NCBI GenBank assembly: GCA_003971905.1
Contig: RSEE01000088.1
Location: 124,001-188,000, forward strand
Source: Moniliella sp. 'wahieum'
Taxonomy: Eukaryota; Basidiomycota; Moniliellomycetes; Moniliellales; Moniliellaceae
Direction: 5' to 3'
Length of the DNA stretch: 64,000 nt
In this document: piece after piece, positions 11,532 through 23,059 of the stretch
How positions within the stretch are numbered: position 1 is the stretch's first letter
Layout of the letters: each line of letters begins with the position of its first letter
The notes under the pieces: model-generated
The model's database searches: none
Told to the model about the DNA's origin: nothing
Seen by the model: the letters and a program-made list of their open reading frames with translations, nothing else
Position numbers and translations under genes: made by a program

Positions 11532-13508
11532 TTACCGCAAGCAATCGCTGACCCACTCGACTGCCGCATTGTACAGCCTGCCCACCGCACCGCCTCCCAT
11601 TTCACCCAACAAGACGCGGAACCCGTAGACGGCGGCATCGGCCTGGGTCAGCAGCGCCTGTTCGTCCCTGTAAGCTGGCAGGCGAACGGGGAGGAATGCG
11701 GCCGCGGTGGCTGATCCGGAAGCCCATCCCGAGGGGGCTGCGGCAGGGCGGAGAGAAGAAGAAAAAAGAAGAAGGATTAGCGTAACTGGCTCGGGAGGCG
11801 TGCCAGCCTTGCACGCAGCGGCAGTGTAACAAGACGGCCAAGACGATAGCAGCGTGCCAAGCTTGGTGGGCGTGGCCGATAAAGTCGAATCGGCCTGGGT
11901 ACCACGATTCGGGGAAATTGGTTGCGTAAAAGAGCAGGCCTGTTAGGTAGGCCAGCAGACTAGGTGCCAGGGGAGGAGGTAGGCTACTGTTTTGTACACG
12001 CCATGGGCACAGGCGGCATGAACGACGGGCAAAGCACCGATGCCGGCCAAGGCGAGGAAGACAACGATGCGGTACGTCTTGTGGGCATTGAAAGCGGGGA
12101 CGAAAGGCAAGATGGTACAGATGATGGCCAAGACGCCCGTCAGGGCGACGTAGGCCCAGATGATGTTGGCCTGCCAGTAAAACAAGTTGTACACCACGGT
12201 CCATTCGCTCGCAGCATCAGCCACGCAATGCCAGTGTAGTCCACACACGCAAACAGGGTAAAGTACTCAATGTCGGCACAGCCCGCCATGACATGCCACG
12301 TCACGCTAAATGCCATGCACTCGATCGAGGCGCCCATGTAGACCCAGGAGATGATCTTGTCCATCGGCGTTGTCTCGGATCCTAGCACGCCCGACGACGC
12401 CACTGGGAACAAGGTGGGGGCCAAAAGGACCAACACAATGCCAACCAAGTGAAGCCAGACATTGAGGGTCTCGTTGTGCCATTCAAAGGTGCTCTGGAGC
12501 AACTTGGGCCAGCGCTTGACGGGAATGAAGCGGTAGCCCGTCAAGATGTACTCGTTGTTCCGCCACAGTTCTGGCAAGTCGGCATAGGTGATCAAGCGGC
12601 GGCCTTCGGCGGCCAATTCGAGCGCGGCATAGTACAGGCGCTGTTCCAGTCCTTCCGCCAGGCCCTCTGCTTGGCCCTTGGCACGGGACACGGCATCCCA
12701 TGCCCCGGCACTCCACTCAGCCATGCGCAGCTCGAGGGTCTTGGTGGCCTGAGCAGTGCGGAGACGAAGAGAATCCAACTCGATGTTCCATTCCCCCTCG
12801 ACGGCCTCGGTGGCCGCGTCGAGGTGGGCCTTGAGACTGGTCAGGAGGGCACCAACGTCAGAGGAGACATCGGCCACCTTGTTCACCATGCCTTCCGGGG
12901 AGACGCGGTTGAGAACCATGCGCAGCTGGTCGCGCGCAGCGGCAAGATGAGCATGAAGCGTATCCGACTCGGCCCAGCCACTAAGGCGCGCCTCTAGGGC
13001 CGAGACATGGGCCAGAACACTGTCCTTGACACCCGCCAGAGCAAGGGGAATGCTCGGCGGCAGGTCGAGATAGTCGAGAGCATGTCCGGGTGGTAGCCCA
13101 CCGTCGACGTGATGGATGCCGCGGACGATCGACGGGGGCGGCGGCGGAGGGTGGTGGGGCAAGGGCAGAGCAGAGGCAGAGAGAGGCAGAGGCAGAGGTG
13201 CTGGGCGCAGCCGAGGTGGGGTTGGGGAGGGCAAGGGGGTGGAGGGTGGGGTGTGGCTGGGGGTGGGGGTGGAGGCAGAGGCAGAGGCGGCAGAGGAGGG
13301 AGGAGGTGGCGGATCGGGGGTGCGTTGGTGTCGGACTCGTCGGCGCTGGTGATGTCGTCGTCGGTGGGCACGGCGGTGGCAAAGCCGACGTCGAGGGCGA
13401 GCGGGGAGAGGCGGCAGGGGCGGATGGGCGGGGGAAGCGTGCGAGGCGGGAGACGGCGGCGAGGATGCTGGTGTCGGGCGTCGACGCGGCGCGGCGGTGG
13501 GCACGCAT
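11532..13508 (-). CDS. PAQR/haemolysin-III family membrane receptor, Izh3-like, with long N-terminal extension
   Basis: The N-terminus is Ser/Pro-rich, then acidic (PTDDDITSADES). About 200 residues of amphipathic helix follow (KDSVLAHVSALEARL, LKAHLDAATEAVE, RMAEWSAGAWDAVSRAKGQ). The PAQR core then carries ILTGYRF, HNETLNVWLHLVG, SWVYMGASIECMAFSVTWH, EYFTLFACVDYTGIA, NLFYWQANIIWAYVA, LLFYATNFPESWYPGRFDF and GHAHQAWHAAIVL. The conserved His/Asp/Ser metal site is visible. A last intron (acceptor at 11738) precedes a short tail ending LLGEMGGGAVGRLYN; stop at 11532. Fungal PAQR proteins act in zinc and sterol homeostasis. Frame breaks near 12215 (LRA/EWTVVYN) and 11975 are each cured by one base, as are others in the N-terminus. 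The start at 13508 is chosen for frame continuity and is uncertain. Confidence 0.85.
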
Positions 13509-14160
13509 CGCGGGCGACGAGCCGAGGGGCGGGTGTGGTGTAAGGGGCACAAAAAGTGGCGCCGCACCGACAGGAGAAAAGCTGAACATTTGGGCTGCGC
13601 TGGCGTCGTCGTCTCGTGTCTTTTCACGGCAGGCGCATTGTCGGAGCCCAGCGGACGCCGCGGAGCCACTGGCACGTGACTCACCGGGGAGCGCATGCCT
13701 GACACACGACATGTGACAGGCGCCGTGCATCATGCACATCACACATCATGCCGTCCACACGCCACCCGGCCAACCACCACACCGCCCGTGTGCGGGGCAC
13801 TAGGCCGCAGCAGGCAGCGACAGGCAGCGGCTCCGGCCGGCGCAAAGCCGGCGCAGAGCGGGTGTAAGAAGCAGAGCGGCCTCTGGAGCAGTCACGAAAC
13901 CAGCCAGGATGAGCCGGTTGCATGCAGCCGCCACGGGGGCACTCCTGCTCCATCCCACATCGATTTCCCGTTGCAATGCTCGCCGGACGCCCATCTGCCG
14001 TGGCAGCTCGTGGCCTGTCGTGGCTTGCGCATGCATCGTACCAAACACGTTCGCAACCACACCCCCCGCGCGTCAATATTCAATCGGCAACCTCACCGGT
14101 CAGGCCACCAGCCTCAGCGTGACGCTGGGCTCAGCGGCTCAGTGCTCCCCCGGTTACAGC

Positions 14161-14187
14161 TACTAGTTACTAGTTACTAGTTACTAG
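14161..14187. repeat. Heptamer tandem repeat, unit TAGTTAC
   Basis: About four direct copies of a 7-bp unit. A second heptamer array (GTCACTA) of like length occurs at 25857-25885. Confidence 0.85.
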
Positions 14188-14556
14188 GCCCCAGGCACCT
14201 ACAAGGTAAGGCCGTTAAACGTTAAATCCGAACAAACAGGAGGAGATATCGCAAAGCGGCCTCGTTCCGCCTTGTTCCGCCTCTGGTCCGCCCCTGTTTG
14301 TTTGCTCCCCCTGGCTGCCCGGCGACGTGTGATCATCGATCACCAGCAGCCGAGCTCGATCAGATCGATCATCCGTCATGCACATACATCATGCATCATT
14401 GGATTTGCCTTAGGCCTTATACCTTAGGTAAGGCATTATCCATCTTTTAGGCGGCGCAGTAGGCGCAGCCCGGCGTATACCTCTGTTGGTGCAGCGACTC
14501 CTTCTAGTACGCATACGTCCTGAGCCGGAGCGGAACCGCGTTAGCCCATCAACGTC

Positions 14557-14602
14557 TTCAACGTTCAGTACGTTCAGTACGTTCAGTACGTTCAACGTTC
14601 AT
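14557..14602. repeat. GTTCAGTAC/GTTCAACG tandem array
   Basis: Three 9-bp copies of GTTCAGTAC flanked by GTTCAACG units. It is related to the TTCAACG array at 50010. Confidence 0.85.
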
Positions 14603-15012
14603 CATAGTGCAACAAAGTGCGGTGGGGCTCGTCCCTGGGGCAGGTGGGATGCGGTATAAAACAGGTACGTTTGTGCGGGCGCAAGTGGGGCACATTCAGG
14701 AGGGGGGGCTATCAACGATCTATCGAAGCGATCTCTCTCGATTCTCCCGTATCGGTCTCGAGAGAGCACAGCCAGGAGCACCAGCACTCCCTCATGGCCT
14801 CAGCAGGCCTCAGCCTCAGGCCCATCAGGCATCAGGCCCATCAGGGCCGGTTAATTACCGGTTATTGTTCCAGACCAAGGTACTGATATGGACATGCCAT
14901 GCCACAGAGGAGCCTGAGGATCCCCAACACACCTCCTATGAGCTCTATAAGATCTAAGCGCTAAGAACTTGAAGCTTGAAGCTGTGCGGTGGATAAGAGG
15001 GGGGGTACTGGT

Positions 15013-15043
15013 ACTCGATGGTCGATGGTCGATGGTCGATGAT
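15013..15043. repeat. Heptamer tandem repeat, unit TCGATGG
   Basis: About four direct 7-bp copies ending in a GATGATC segment. Confidence 0.8.
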
Positions 15044-15540
15044 CCGATGACATCAAGTGATTGTGTTTGGTCGGGGTTGGGCTCGCGGCGAGGGCATACG
15101 GAGGAAGAGAGGTGGATGGGAACGACTGATGGGTAAATCTTAAAGGGACGATGCATGATGATTAATAATGATTGGATGAATGGAGGGCTGCCAGGGACAA
15201 TGGCACGCAGGATATGATCCTCGATTATGATGGAGATAATCCAGTAATCTATCTCCGTAAGATCATGATTGATCATCGATTCATATATTACCGGGAAGAG
15301 AGGACCGGCAACGGGATGCCCGGGGGATGGGATGGAGAGCCACGATACGTTACGGTAGGGAGCGAGTAGCTGTGACATGTGAGGCCTGAGGCCTGAGGGG
15401 CCTGAGGTCGCGCAAGTGTATATGTATTAGGTGGAGCACACAAGCAAAAGGATGCCCGCTGCAAGCCCCTTACAAGCTTCAAGCTTTCAAGCGTCAAGCA
15501 TCGAGCGTCAACTTGTTGAACACCCACTTTATACTTATTC

Positions 15541-15628
15541 GAGGCTTGAAGCTTGAGCGTTTGAGGTACTTCAGTGAGCTGGAACAAGCTTGAGCTCGAG
15601 CTTGAGCTTGAGCTTGAGCGCTTGAGCG
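15541..15628. repeat. AGCTTGAGC-rich repeat block
   Basis: Degenerate repeats of GAAGCTTGA and AGCTTG, with a tight core GAGCTTGAGCTTGAGCTTG at about 15599-15618. Internally self-complementary (AAGCTT, GAGCTC, CTCGAG sites), so it could fold. Confidence 0.75.
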
Positions 15629-16620
15629 GAGATACGATGTATAGATGGCTTAACGTTTAACACGTTTAACGTTTATCTCTCGGCACACAGGGGTAGTTGA
15701 CCTCTTAGATCTTAGTGTCAGTTAGATCCTAACAGCCGCACGGCTGCTGTTGAGCCCACTGCATCTGAGATCTGAGATCTCTGACAATAGGATTACTCCG
15801 TGAGAAGGGGTGCGGGGAGGTGGCTTGTGGCAACCGTTTTTGTTTAGCCGGGACTATGCTGGGTTGGCCGCCGGGAGAACACTGGGAGGCACTGGGAGCG
15901 CTGGAGAAAGCACCGAGCAGGCTACGTGGTGCCTGAGGGGGCTGTGGCAAGTGGCGTTGGTCAAGATCATCGATCATCGACATCCCTCCCCGTGTAATCG
16001 ATGGAGTTAGAAACTTGATCTTGTTGTTGAGCGCAACAGACGGTCATCCGGTCATCGTCATTGATATTGATCATCGAGAACTAGGTCCTGCCTCGTTCGA
16101 AGAGACGTAGGGCTGGGACCGATAGTGGCCTAGTGAAGCTTGACGCGAGTGAACCCTGAGATGACCGGTGAGTGAGGCCTGAGGCCGAGGCCGAGTCTAT
16201 ACGGCGTACCTGAAGACTGTGTACCGAGTTCACTTGGCCGTCCGCCGGGGTGGCTTGGGTGGGAATGTGTAGGTGGGGGATGTGGCGCAGGACGGGCGCA
16301 GGGGCCAGAGCAGTGGAGCGCCGGCGCAGCCCACGAGTGGGAGCCGATCGGCAGCAGGAGAGGGTGTCGCACTCACCTTCATCTGTCCCCCCCGCTCCAC
16401 TAGGCGACCGCTATACTACAGCCATCACTCGCCGCCACCCCTGTGGCATGACCCCCAGACACACTCGCCCGATCTCAGATGGGAGTGCCATATAGCCCAC
16501 AGCACCTCTCAGCTGGTCATCAGCGCTCAGCCTCCTCCTCGCGAAAGCTAGTTTATACCATAGTCAGCTAGTAGTCAGGCCGCTTAGATCCGGCGGATTG
16601 GCCTATCTGCGCCGCCCCGC

Positions 16621-19304
16621 ATGCCAGATAGGCCTCATCGGCTCCTGTCAGTCTCCGGCCTCACACCACCACCATCTCCCTCCCCTCTTCCTCTCTCCCC
16701 CTCATACTCCTCCTTCTCGCATCCGTCGTGCGGTGTGAGAGAAGGATGTCTCGCTCCGCTCCCACCACCCCCGCCAGATCCTCTGGCCCTGCCCTCCTCC
16801 CCGTCGCCGTCCCCCCACGACCTTTTTCGCCCCTCTGACTTTCGTCGAGACGATACACTTGCCCTCGCCGCCGCCGCCTCGCCCTCTGCCACAAAGAGTT
16901 TTGCCCGGCACCGCGCTGTCAGCACCCTTGCCGTTCCTGGCTTCGACGCACTTAGCATCGCTGTGCCCCCTCCTCCTGCTGTCAGCGACGACCACCTGCC
17001 CCAAGGAGGGGTCGCTACATCATCCCCCGCTCTCCGCCTCTTAGCGCACCCAGCCGCACCCCTGTTTTCCCCAAACGTCCTCGTTCCCGACCTTCCTCTC
17101 GTCCTCCTCTCGTTCTACCACAGGTCCCACCCCAAGTTCAACCCCAAGCACCCTCCACCTCCGCTCTTTCCTCTCCAAGCCGACCCATGTCCCCTGCGCT
17201 GCAGCTCCTACTCAATCAACCATCCACCCCTTCCCCACTCTTGGCTTCGCGCTCTGTGCCCTTACCTGTCCAACTGCCCCAGTCGAGCGACAGTCACGTG
17301 CTGCAAGTGGCACGCTCCTCCTTCTCATCCTCCTCCACCACCGCCTCCTCGTTGGACTTGAGCTTCAGTCCATTCTTGCCTTCGTCGGTAAGCACAACGC
17401 TGGGCCAGGACCTTGTTTCTTTCCCCGTCGAATGCGACCCCCGCCTCCTAGCTGGGTGGACAAGGGGTCCCGCGTAGCCAAACAAGATGCTGCTTCCGCC
17501 GCGAAGGCAGACCATCTTCCCACCCCCACCATGGATGCCATTGGCGCCGCTTTGCACTCGGAACTGGGCCAACCGCCGCCCCCGGAGCAGCAAGCTCAGG
17601 CCCAAGCCAAATCCCAGCAGCAAGCGCAACCACTCAACGGGGATACCGGCCCCGGGACCAAACACCAGGCTGGACTTGTTGTTTCCTGGGGCAAGCAAGC
17701 TACCAAACACAACGTACTTGTGCAGGAACCTGATGCGTATGCGACGGCGCACGTGGCTTCCCATGCGACCCAGACCAGCCTGTCGATCTCTTTGCCATCT
17801 TCGTTGTCGGTTGGCAACGACTTGTCCTCTCCCGGTGGGACAGAAGAATCTGCCTCACCCCGCCCAGGGTCTCTGTCGCCGTTATTACTCCCCGCCTACG
17901 CCCCCTCCTCGCCCTCAAGCCCCCCGATCAAGTACCGAGCCAGTGCCGACACACCCCGGCCCGTCGTTCGTCGTTCTCTCCTCCTCGGCCGCAAACCATG
18001 CTCTCCTTCCCCTCCCCGGCCCTTCCCCCCGTATCGGAAGCAAGTGAGCAGCCCAGTGTGAAGCCCAAGCAGCAGCTGCTGCTCGTATCCATCCCTCGGA
18101 CGAAGCTGTGAACCCGATTGACCCGCTCGTTCGGCCCAAGGCGGTGGTGTTGTTGGGGTTGGATGCCACCTGGGACGCATGCCCAGCAAGCGGGTGTGAG
18201 GAGCTCACCGTCATTGGGGTCTCGCATTGCTGGTTCCGACCCAGCCCCTTCCTCGTCTCCTGCTGCCCCAGCACCTTCGCCGTCGCCGTCGCGATCCTTC
18301 TGGCCGCGATGGAGTCCCCATCGCCACCGTGGGTCCTCCTCCACCACTACCCCCACTACTACCACCCCTACCGCCTCGGGCTCGGCATCCAGTGCTCCCT
18401 CTTTTGTCCCCGTCTCTGGTGCGACGGGCACAGTGTCAGGGCGAGCCTGCGAAAGCCGTGCGAGCAGCGTGCGCACGTGCCCGTCTGGGGTCCCATCTGA
18501 GTCCAAGCCGGGATCGAGTTGGGCTAGCAGATCCTGGACAGCGTCGCAGGCCCGACCGGAGCACCTCCAACCACCCTCCGCACCCGAAAACGAGAGCGGG
18601 AAGCAAGGCAGGGTACCCAAGATCGCCCCGCCTTTATGTTTGTACCCGAATGCGAATGCTCGACCCGAGTCTGAGCTGGGCAGGGTCGGTGCGCGCCAAG
18701 TCCAGCGGCCTGCCACTTCGCCCGATTCGAGGTCACACTCGTTGGGAGCCGCGCAGGATACCTTGGGATGGTTGCATCCACGTCCATCTACCAGTACCCC
18801 TACGCCTACGCCTACTCTTACTCCTACTCCTATTACAACTACAACTACAACTACTTCTCTTTCCCCTTCCCATTCCCCCTCGTCTGTCCCTTCCCTCTCC
18901 CTCTCCTCTCTCTCCTCTCCCTCACCTTCTTCTCTCTCCCCCTCCCCTTCTCCGCGTCCCACGCCCACGCCCACGCCACGCCTACGTCCATCTTCACAGC
19001 GGGCAGCTTGTCCCATACGCGCTCGCCCAGTGGATGGGCGCGGTACGGGATGCGGAAGTTGCCTTCGCTTTCGCGGAGTTCGGAGGACGTGCCCCCCCAC
19101 CTCCGTTCGGATGGTGGTCAACAGGAAGAGGAAAGGGAAAGACAAAGAGAGAGGGAAAGGGGGGGTTCATTGCGGGTTGCGCTTGCATCGCCTTCCGTGT
19201 CGTCGCCCCAGGCTGTGGCTGCTGTGCCTATGGCAAAGGGTTTGCCTGGGCACATGGCCGGTCGGGCGGGAGCGCCAGCTGGTCTGCGCGTCCGACATAC
19301 CTAA
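16621..19304 (+). CDS. Ser/Pro/Thr-rich protein of unknown function (interrupted frame)
   Basis: No domain recognised. Plus-strand reading passes through five overlapping frames starting near 16621, 17187, 17432, 18118 and 18768. Each is one step back from the previous one, the same single-base-loss pattern seen in the conserved genes, which supports one broken ORF on this strand. Composition is Ser/Pro/Thr-rich with Gln/Ala (PEQQAQAQAKSQQQAQ) and basic patches (IKYRASADTPRPVVRRSL). A Glu/Arg repeat follows at about 19130, and the frame ends at TAA 19302-19304. A long CT tract at 18840-18960 is translated as Ser/Leu/Pro. A regulatory or scaffold protein is possible. A minus-strand ORF (19145-17928) overlaps and cannot be fully excluded. 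Confidence 0.45.
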
Positions 19305-20198
19305 GGCGGTTTTGTTTCTCTATTTTTTCGTCTCGGGACAGTACTGAGCACAGAACTCTCAGTGTACTCAGTACTCAGTGGACCTCGTGTTCGTGTGCGT
19401 CCCCTTATTACCTCTTCAATGTCTCTATGTTTAGTCAACGTGTCAACGTCCATCACCCTCAGACGCCAGTACTCAGTACGAATTCAGATTGCTATATACA
19501 CCCGTACCTACCTTTCTCGGTTGTTTCTCGTTCTTTTCTTTCTTGTTCTTTCTCGTTCTTTTTCTTGTTCTTTCTTGTTCTTTCTTGTTCTTTGCTTTCT
19601 TCCCTTTTTTGGTTTGGTTTTGGTTTTGGTGTGGGTTGGTTGGGATTGTGTTGCCTGTTAATCCCCACCGCTTCCACCGGCCTGCACCAGGTCGTCCTCT
19701 GTGCTTTCTACTCCATTCGGGAACGCGGGACAGCAGGGCTGATGCATGATGGGCGAGGTATATATGTACCCGAAGAGAGGGCACTGAAACTATATATACG
19801 GCTTGTCCCCTCTTGTCCCTCCCTTATATCCCCCTGCCATCTTGGGGCTGTCATCTTTATTCTCTGGGTCTTCTCCACTCTCTGTGGGGTTCCTCGAGGG
19901 TTTGCCTCAGTTTCAGTCTTCACGCTCGTTTGAAATGCCATCCACACTGTATGTGCCCCCCTCCCCCCTTGGGGGTGGCGTCGATGACTTGGTTGGTGTG
20001 GTAGCTACCAAACATGGCGGCGCGTAGTTTATAGGTTGTAGATTCGTAGGTCTTTTATCTTTCAACGTTCAACTTCATTCCATCAGAAATGGCATGCATG
20101 TGACATGGGCCTTTTTTTTCCAACCGCCGGCACCACCTAGACCATCACCACTGGCGCTCGTGGCGCAGCCCCTTTGACGAGGCGGTCTTCTTGGGGCC
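19305..20198. other. Intergenic region before RRN7-like gene
   Basis: Contains CTCAGTGTACTCAGTACTCAG-like repeats at about 19345-19380, a pyrimidine tract (separate entry), and TTCAACGTTCAACTTCATTCC-like sequence just upstream of the RRN7-like start. No gene supported. Confidence 0.5.
19522..19612. repeat. Pyrimidine tract with 10-bp period (TTTCTTGTTC)
   Basis: A nearly pure pyrimidine strand with spaced G residues, including three exact TTTCTTGTTC copies at 19561-19590. It could form unusual DNA structure or serve as a CT-box promoter or terminator element. Confidence 0.75.
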
Positions 20199-23059
20199 AT
20201 GTCCTCCATCTTCTCCCGCGGCGCTGCAGCCGAGGCGGTGCGCACGCCCGCTCCTGCCGGCGCATCGCGGCTGCGACGCAAGAAGCAGCGCTGCCCGCAA
20301 TGCGGCAGCAAAAAATGGCACCGCGACCGCGCGTCGGGCCACGTTGTGTGTGAGTTAGGCCATGTGCGGCTGAGTTGGCGGGACGAGGAAGCGGCGGACG
20401 ATGAGTTTGCGGCTGCGACCGCGGGTACCAGCCGTCCCACCACCACCAGGCGGTACGTTAAAAAGCACGTCGCGCTCACCCGGACAGGCAAACGCAAACG
20501 AGCCGCCCATGTGACCCACGCCGCGCGCTACCACCCGGACTTGTCAGCCTACCTCAGTCCGGCCCATGGCGTCTTCCGTCTGGCGCAGGCGTGCCAGGCG
20601 CTGCTCCGACTCCAACTCGCTGTTTTGCCTCGCATCTGGCCCAGCCTGCCCCACCGACGCATCCAAGCGGTCGCACGCGACATTTGGGCCAGTGTTAGCC
20701 GACGCGCAACGTCCCCAGCGTGGCCGCACCTCTTCCGCAGTCGCAGCAACGCCCACTTCCTCCACTTTGTCTACCCAGTCGGCCCTGGCCCCGGCACCCT
20801 ACCATCTGGACGACATTTGGTTTGGCGTGCCCGCGTCGTACGTACCGCGCCACAGCGCTCGCGGCAGACCAGCGTTGCCCTGAGCGGCACGGAGGATGCA
20901 GCCACGTCCCCCTTTCCCAACTGGCGCCGAGCGGCATCACGCTCGCGCGCATCAAGTGCGATCAGCGGCAGTGACGACGAAGGCTTCACCTCGGGCTTTA
21001 CCTCGGGCTTTACCAGCGACACGGCGCCGCGTCAGCCGCGTCGACATCGTCGCCGCCCGTTCGGTTGGAGCGCGACGTCGCTCGCGTTCGCGGTCACGCT
21101 ACACTTCGATTCCACCGGAGGAGGTGATGCCGTTCCCGTCGCGGCGTGACAAGCCCGATGGGTCGGAGGCCGAGTCGGATGGCTCGTCGCGCGCCGCGTC
21201 GCCCGTGGGGCGTCCGAAACATTTGGATCTCGTTCTGACAGGCAGTGTGCCTGGGAGTGTGGGGGTGCTGACGACGCTGTGTGTGGTATACCTAGCCCTA
21301 TGGGTAGTACGTGTTCCAGTGCACGTGGTGGATTTGGTGCGGCTGGTACGGGCCGGGGAGATCCCGTATTTGATGGCGGGCAAGCGGTGCCGGCGGCCTT
21401 GTTGCATGGGGTTCATCGTTCGCTCTTGCACCACGCCGGGTTTCATCTGGACGAAGCACCTTCGACAGTGACTATGCATGCGCACCTTCGACGCTTGGCC
21501 ATTCTCGCTTCGCTTCCGCTGGACCAAATGTTCCAGCTGCCCAGTACATCCGATCCCAAGCTGCCTGTGCCCAAAAACCTGGTTCCTGCACCGCTGGGCA
21601 CACCCGACCTCAATGCCAGCCCGCTCCTCTGGTCCTTTCCTTACACGACGCATGTTGCTCCCTCCCACGGCGTATGTTTTGGCCAAATCGTTCTTGCTCT
21701 ATAGCCAGGCGCGCATGCTTCTCGGTCCGGAATGTGGCTCGGGCGGGCACGACTGGACGTGGATCATGCGGGGTGTGCCGAGCGAAGTGACGCTCGTGGC
21801 GGCGCTTGTGGTGGTAAGCAAGATGCGCTACGGTCTCGATGGTGCCGAGCGGAACGAACAAGTGGTTCCCGTCGAGGTGCAGACTAGCTTCCCTCCCCTC
21901 GATCAGTGGCTCACTCGTCTACGCGACCTACACCATGCACTCACTCACCACCCCAGCGCCGTTTCCGATCCCGACGCTTGGTACGTACTTCCCAACCCCC
22001 TGTCCCCCCTGTCCCCCCAAGTGGCCTTTTGAGGGTACCTGTTTTGCTTTGTTCATTCGAGCTAACCCAACCCGTGCGTGACCCATCCACCCCCTCCGCC
22101 CCCGTTGTGCAGCTCCGTGGAAGATATGGACGAGGCGCAATTGGACGCGTTTTTGGCCTTTGCTGAGCGCACTGTGATCAACCCGACCGACTTGGAGTAC
22201 AATGCGCATGGTGCCAAGCTGGATTTGGGAAGTACGTTGCTCACATTTCTCCTGTCCCCCTCCCTCTTCCCTCGTTGTCCTCGGCCCGATGCCTCTAGGA
22301 ACCAAGTGGTACCGACTACCGAGGGAGATGGGACGGAACGGACGAACAGAACACTGACCTTAACTCCTCTTTCCCCCTCTCCCTGCTCTCGCCCCCGTTC
22401 TCGCCCCGTTTGTTGTCTGTGTCATGCCGTAGCCGCCCAATTGCTCACGCAACTGCCTACCGCCTTCCGCCCATCGCCTGCCGGGTCAGCACTATACATC
22501 GCCCGCATCCTGCCGAAGCAGGGATCCTAAAAGAGCGGGAACGGCTCGTTGCGCGTGCCTGGGACCGACTCTACTGCGCAGCCGCACCTCGTTCACAGCG
22601 GAACTCAACACCCACACCCACGCCCAAACCCAAGTGTACACCCAAAGCCAGACCGGATCTGTTGAACCTAATGAACCCGACGGACCCGGTGAACCAACAC
22701 GAACACGGACTGCACCGGTGGACCTAGCAACGTGGGTGGCGCAGGACAACGTGCCTACTTACCTTCCACCTGGCGCGGCTTACCGCCTCGCTCCCCCCCT
22801 ACGACGATCGAGCTGGAGGTGCGCTCGACGAGCGGGAAGCGAGCGGGGAAGAGGCGAGGGCAAGGCGAAGGCGGTGGAAGAGCAAGAGCAAGAGCAAAGG
22901 GAACAAGAACAGCTGCAGGAAGAGTATAGGCTGGTTCTGCGTGTAGCGGCGGAGGCGGCCGGGTGTTCAACCAAGCTGGTGGAGCAGGTGGTGCGCGTCT
23001 TGGATGCCACGGTCGAGGCGCGGCTGGTGCGTGGTATGAAGGTACGTGGGCGTGCATGA
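20199..23059 (+). CDS. RRN7: RRN7/TAF1B-like RNA polymerase I core factor subunit
   Basis: The N-terminus carries a zinc ribbon, RCPQCGSKKWHRD...GHVVCELGHVRL (C-x2-C ... C-x3-H), as in Rrn7/TAF1B. Next come QACQALLRLQLAVLPRIWP and ARDIWASV, then a Ser/Asp-rich linker. The cyclin-like part follows: LALWVVRVPVHVVDLVRLV, GEIPYLMAGK, then AYVLAKSFLLYSQARMLL, then DMDEAQLDAFLAFAE. Introns 21981-22112 and 22232-22432. Rrn7 is the TFIIB-like subunit of core factor that recruits Pol I to rDNA promoters in the nucleolus. Several frame changes occur (near 21050, 21385, 21650, 22525 and 22720); at least three are cured by one base. The C-terminal end (LQEEYRLVLRVAAEAAG) is assigned by continuity. Family call good, exact model approximate. 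Confidence 0.75.

Larger units (their letters stand above)
13509..16620. other. Gene-empty region with many short tandem repeats
   Basis: About 3.1 kb without a recognisable gene. It holds several 7-9 bp tandem arrays (listed separately), AACGTTTAACACGTTTAACG at about 15650-15676, GATC/ATCGAT-rich palindromes (about 14330-14370, 15255-15285, 15960-15985) and CATCATGCATCA motifs (about 14376-14400). AT content is higher than in the gene regions. It may be decayed mobile DNA or a large regulatory region. Confidence 0.55.

Noticed and set aside
14161..15050. CRISPR-like array of short repeats
   Set aside because: Repeats are contiguous 7-9 bp units without spacers, in a eukaryotic genome; simple tandem repeats.
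17928..19145. 405-codon minus-strand ORF with some protein-like stretches
   Set aside because: Val/Gly/Arg/Glu low complexity from antisense of CT tracts; the plus strand shows the regular frame staircase. Kept only as an alternative in the text.
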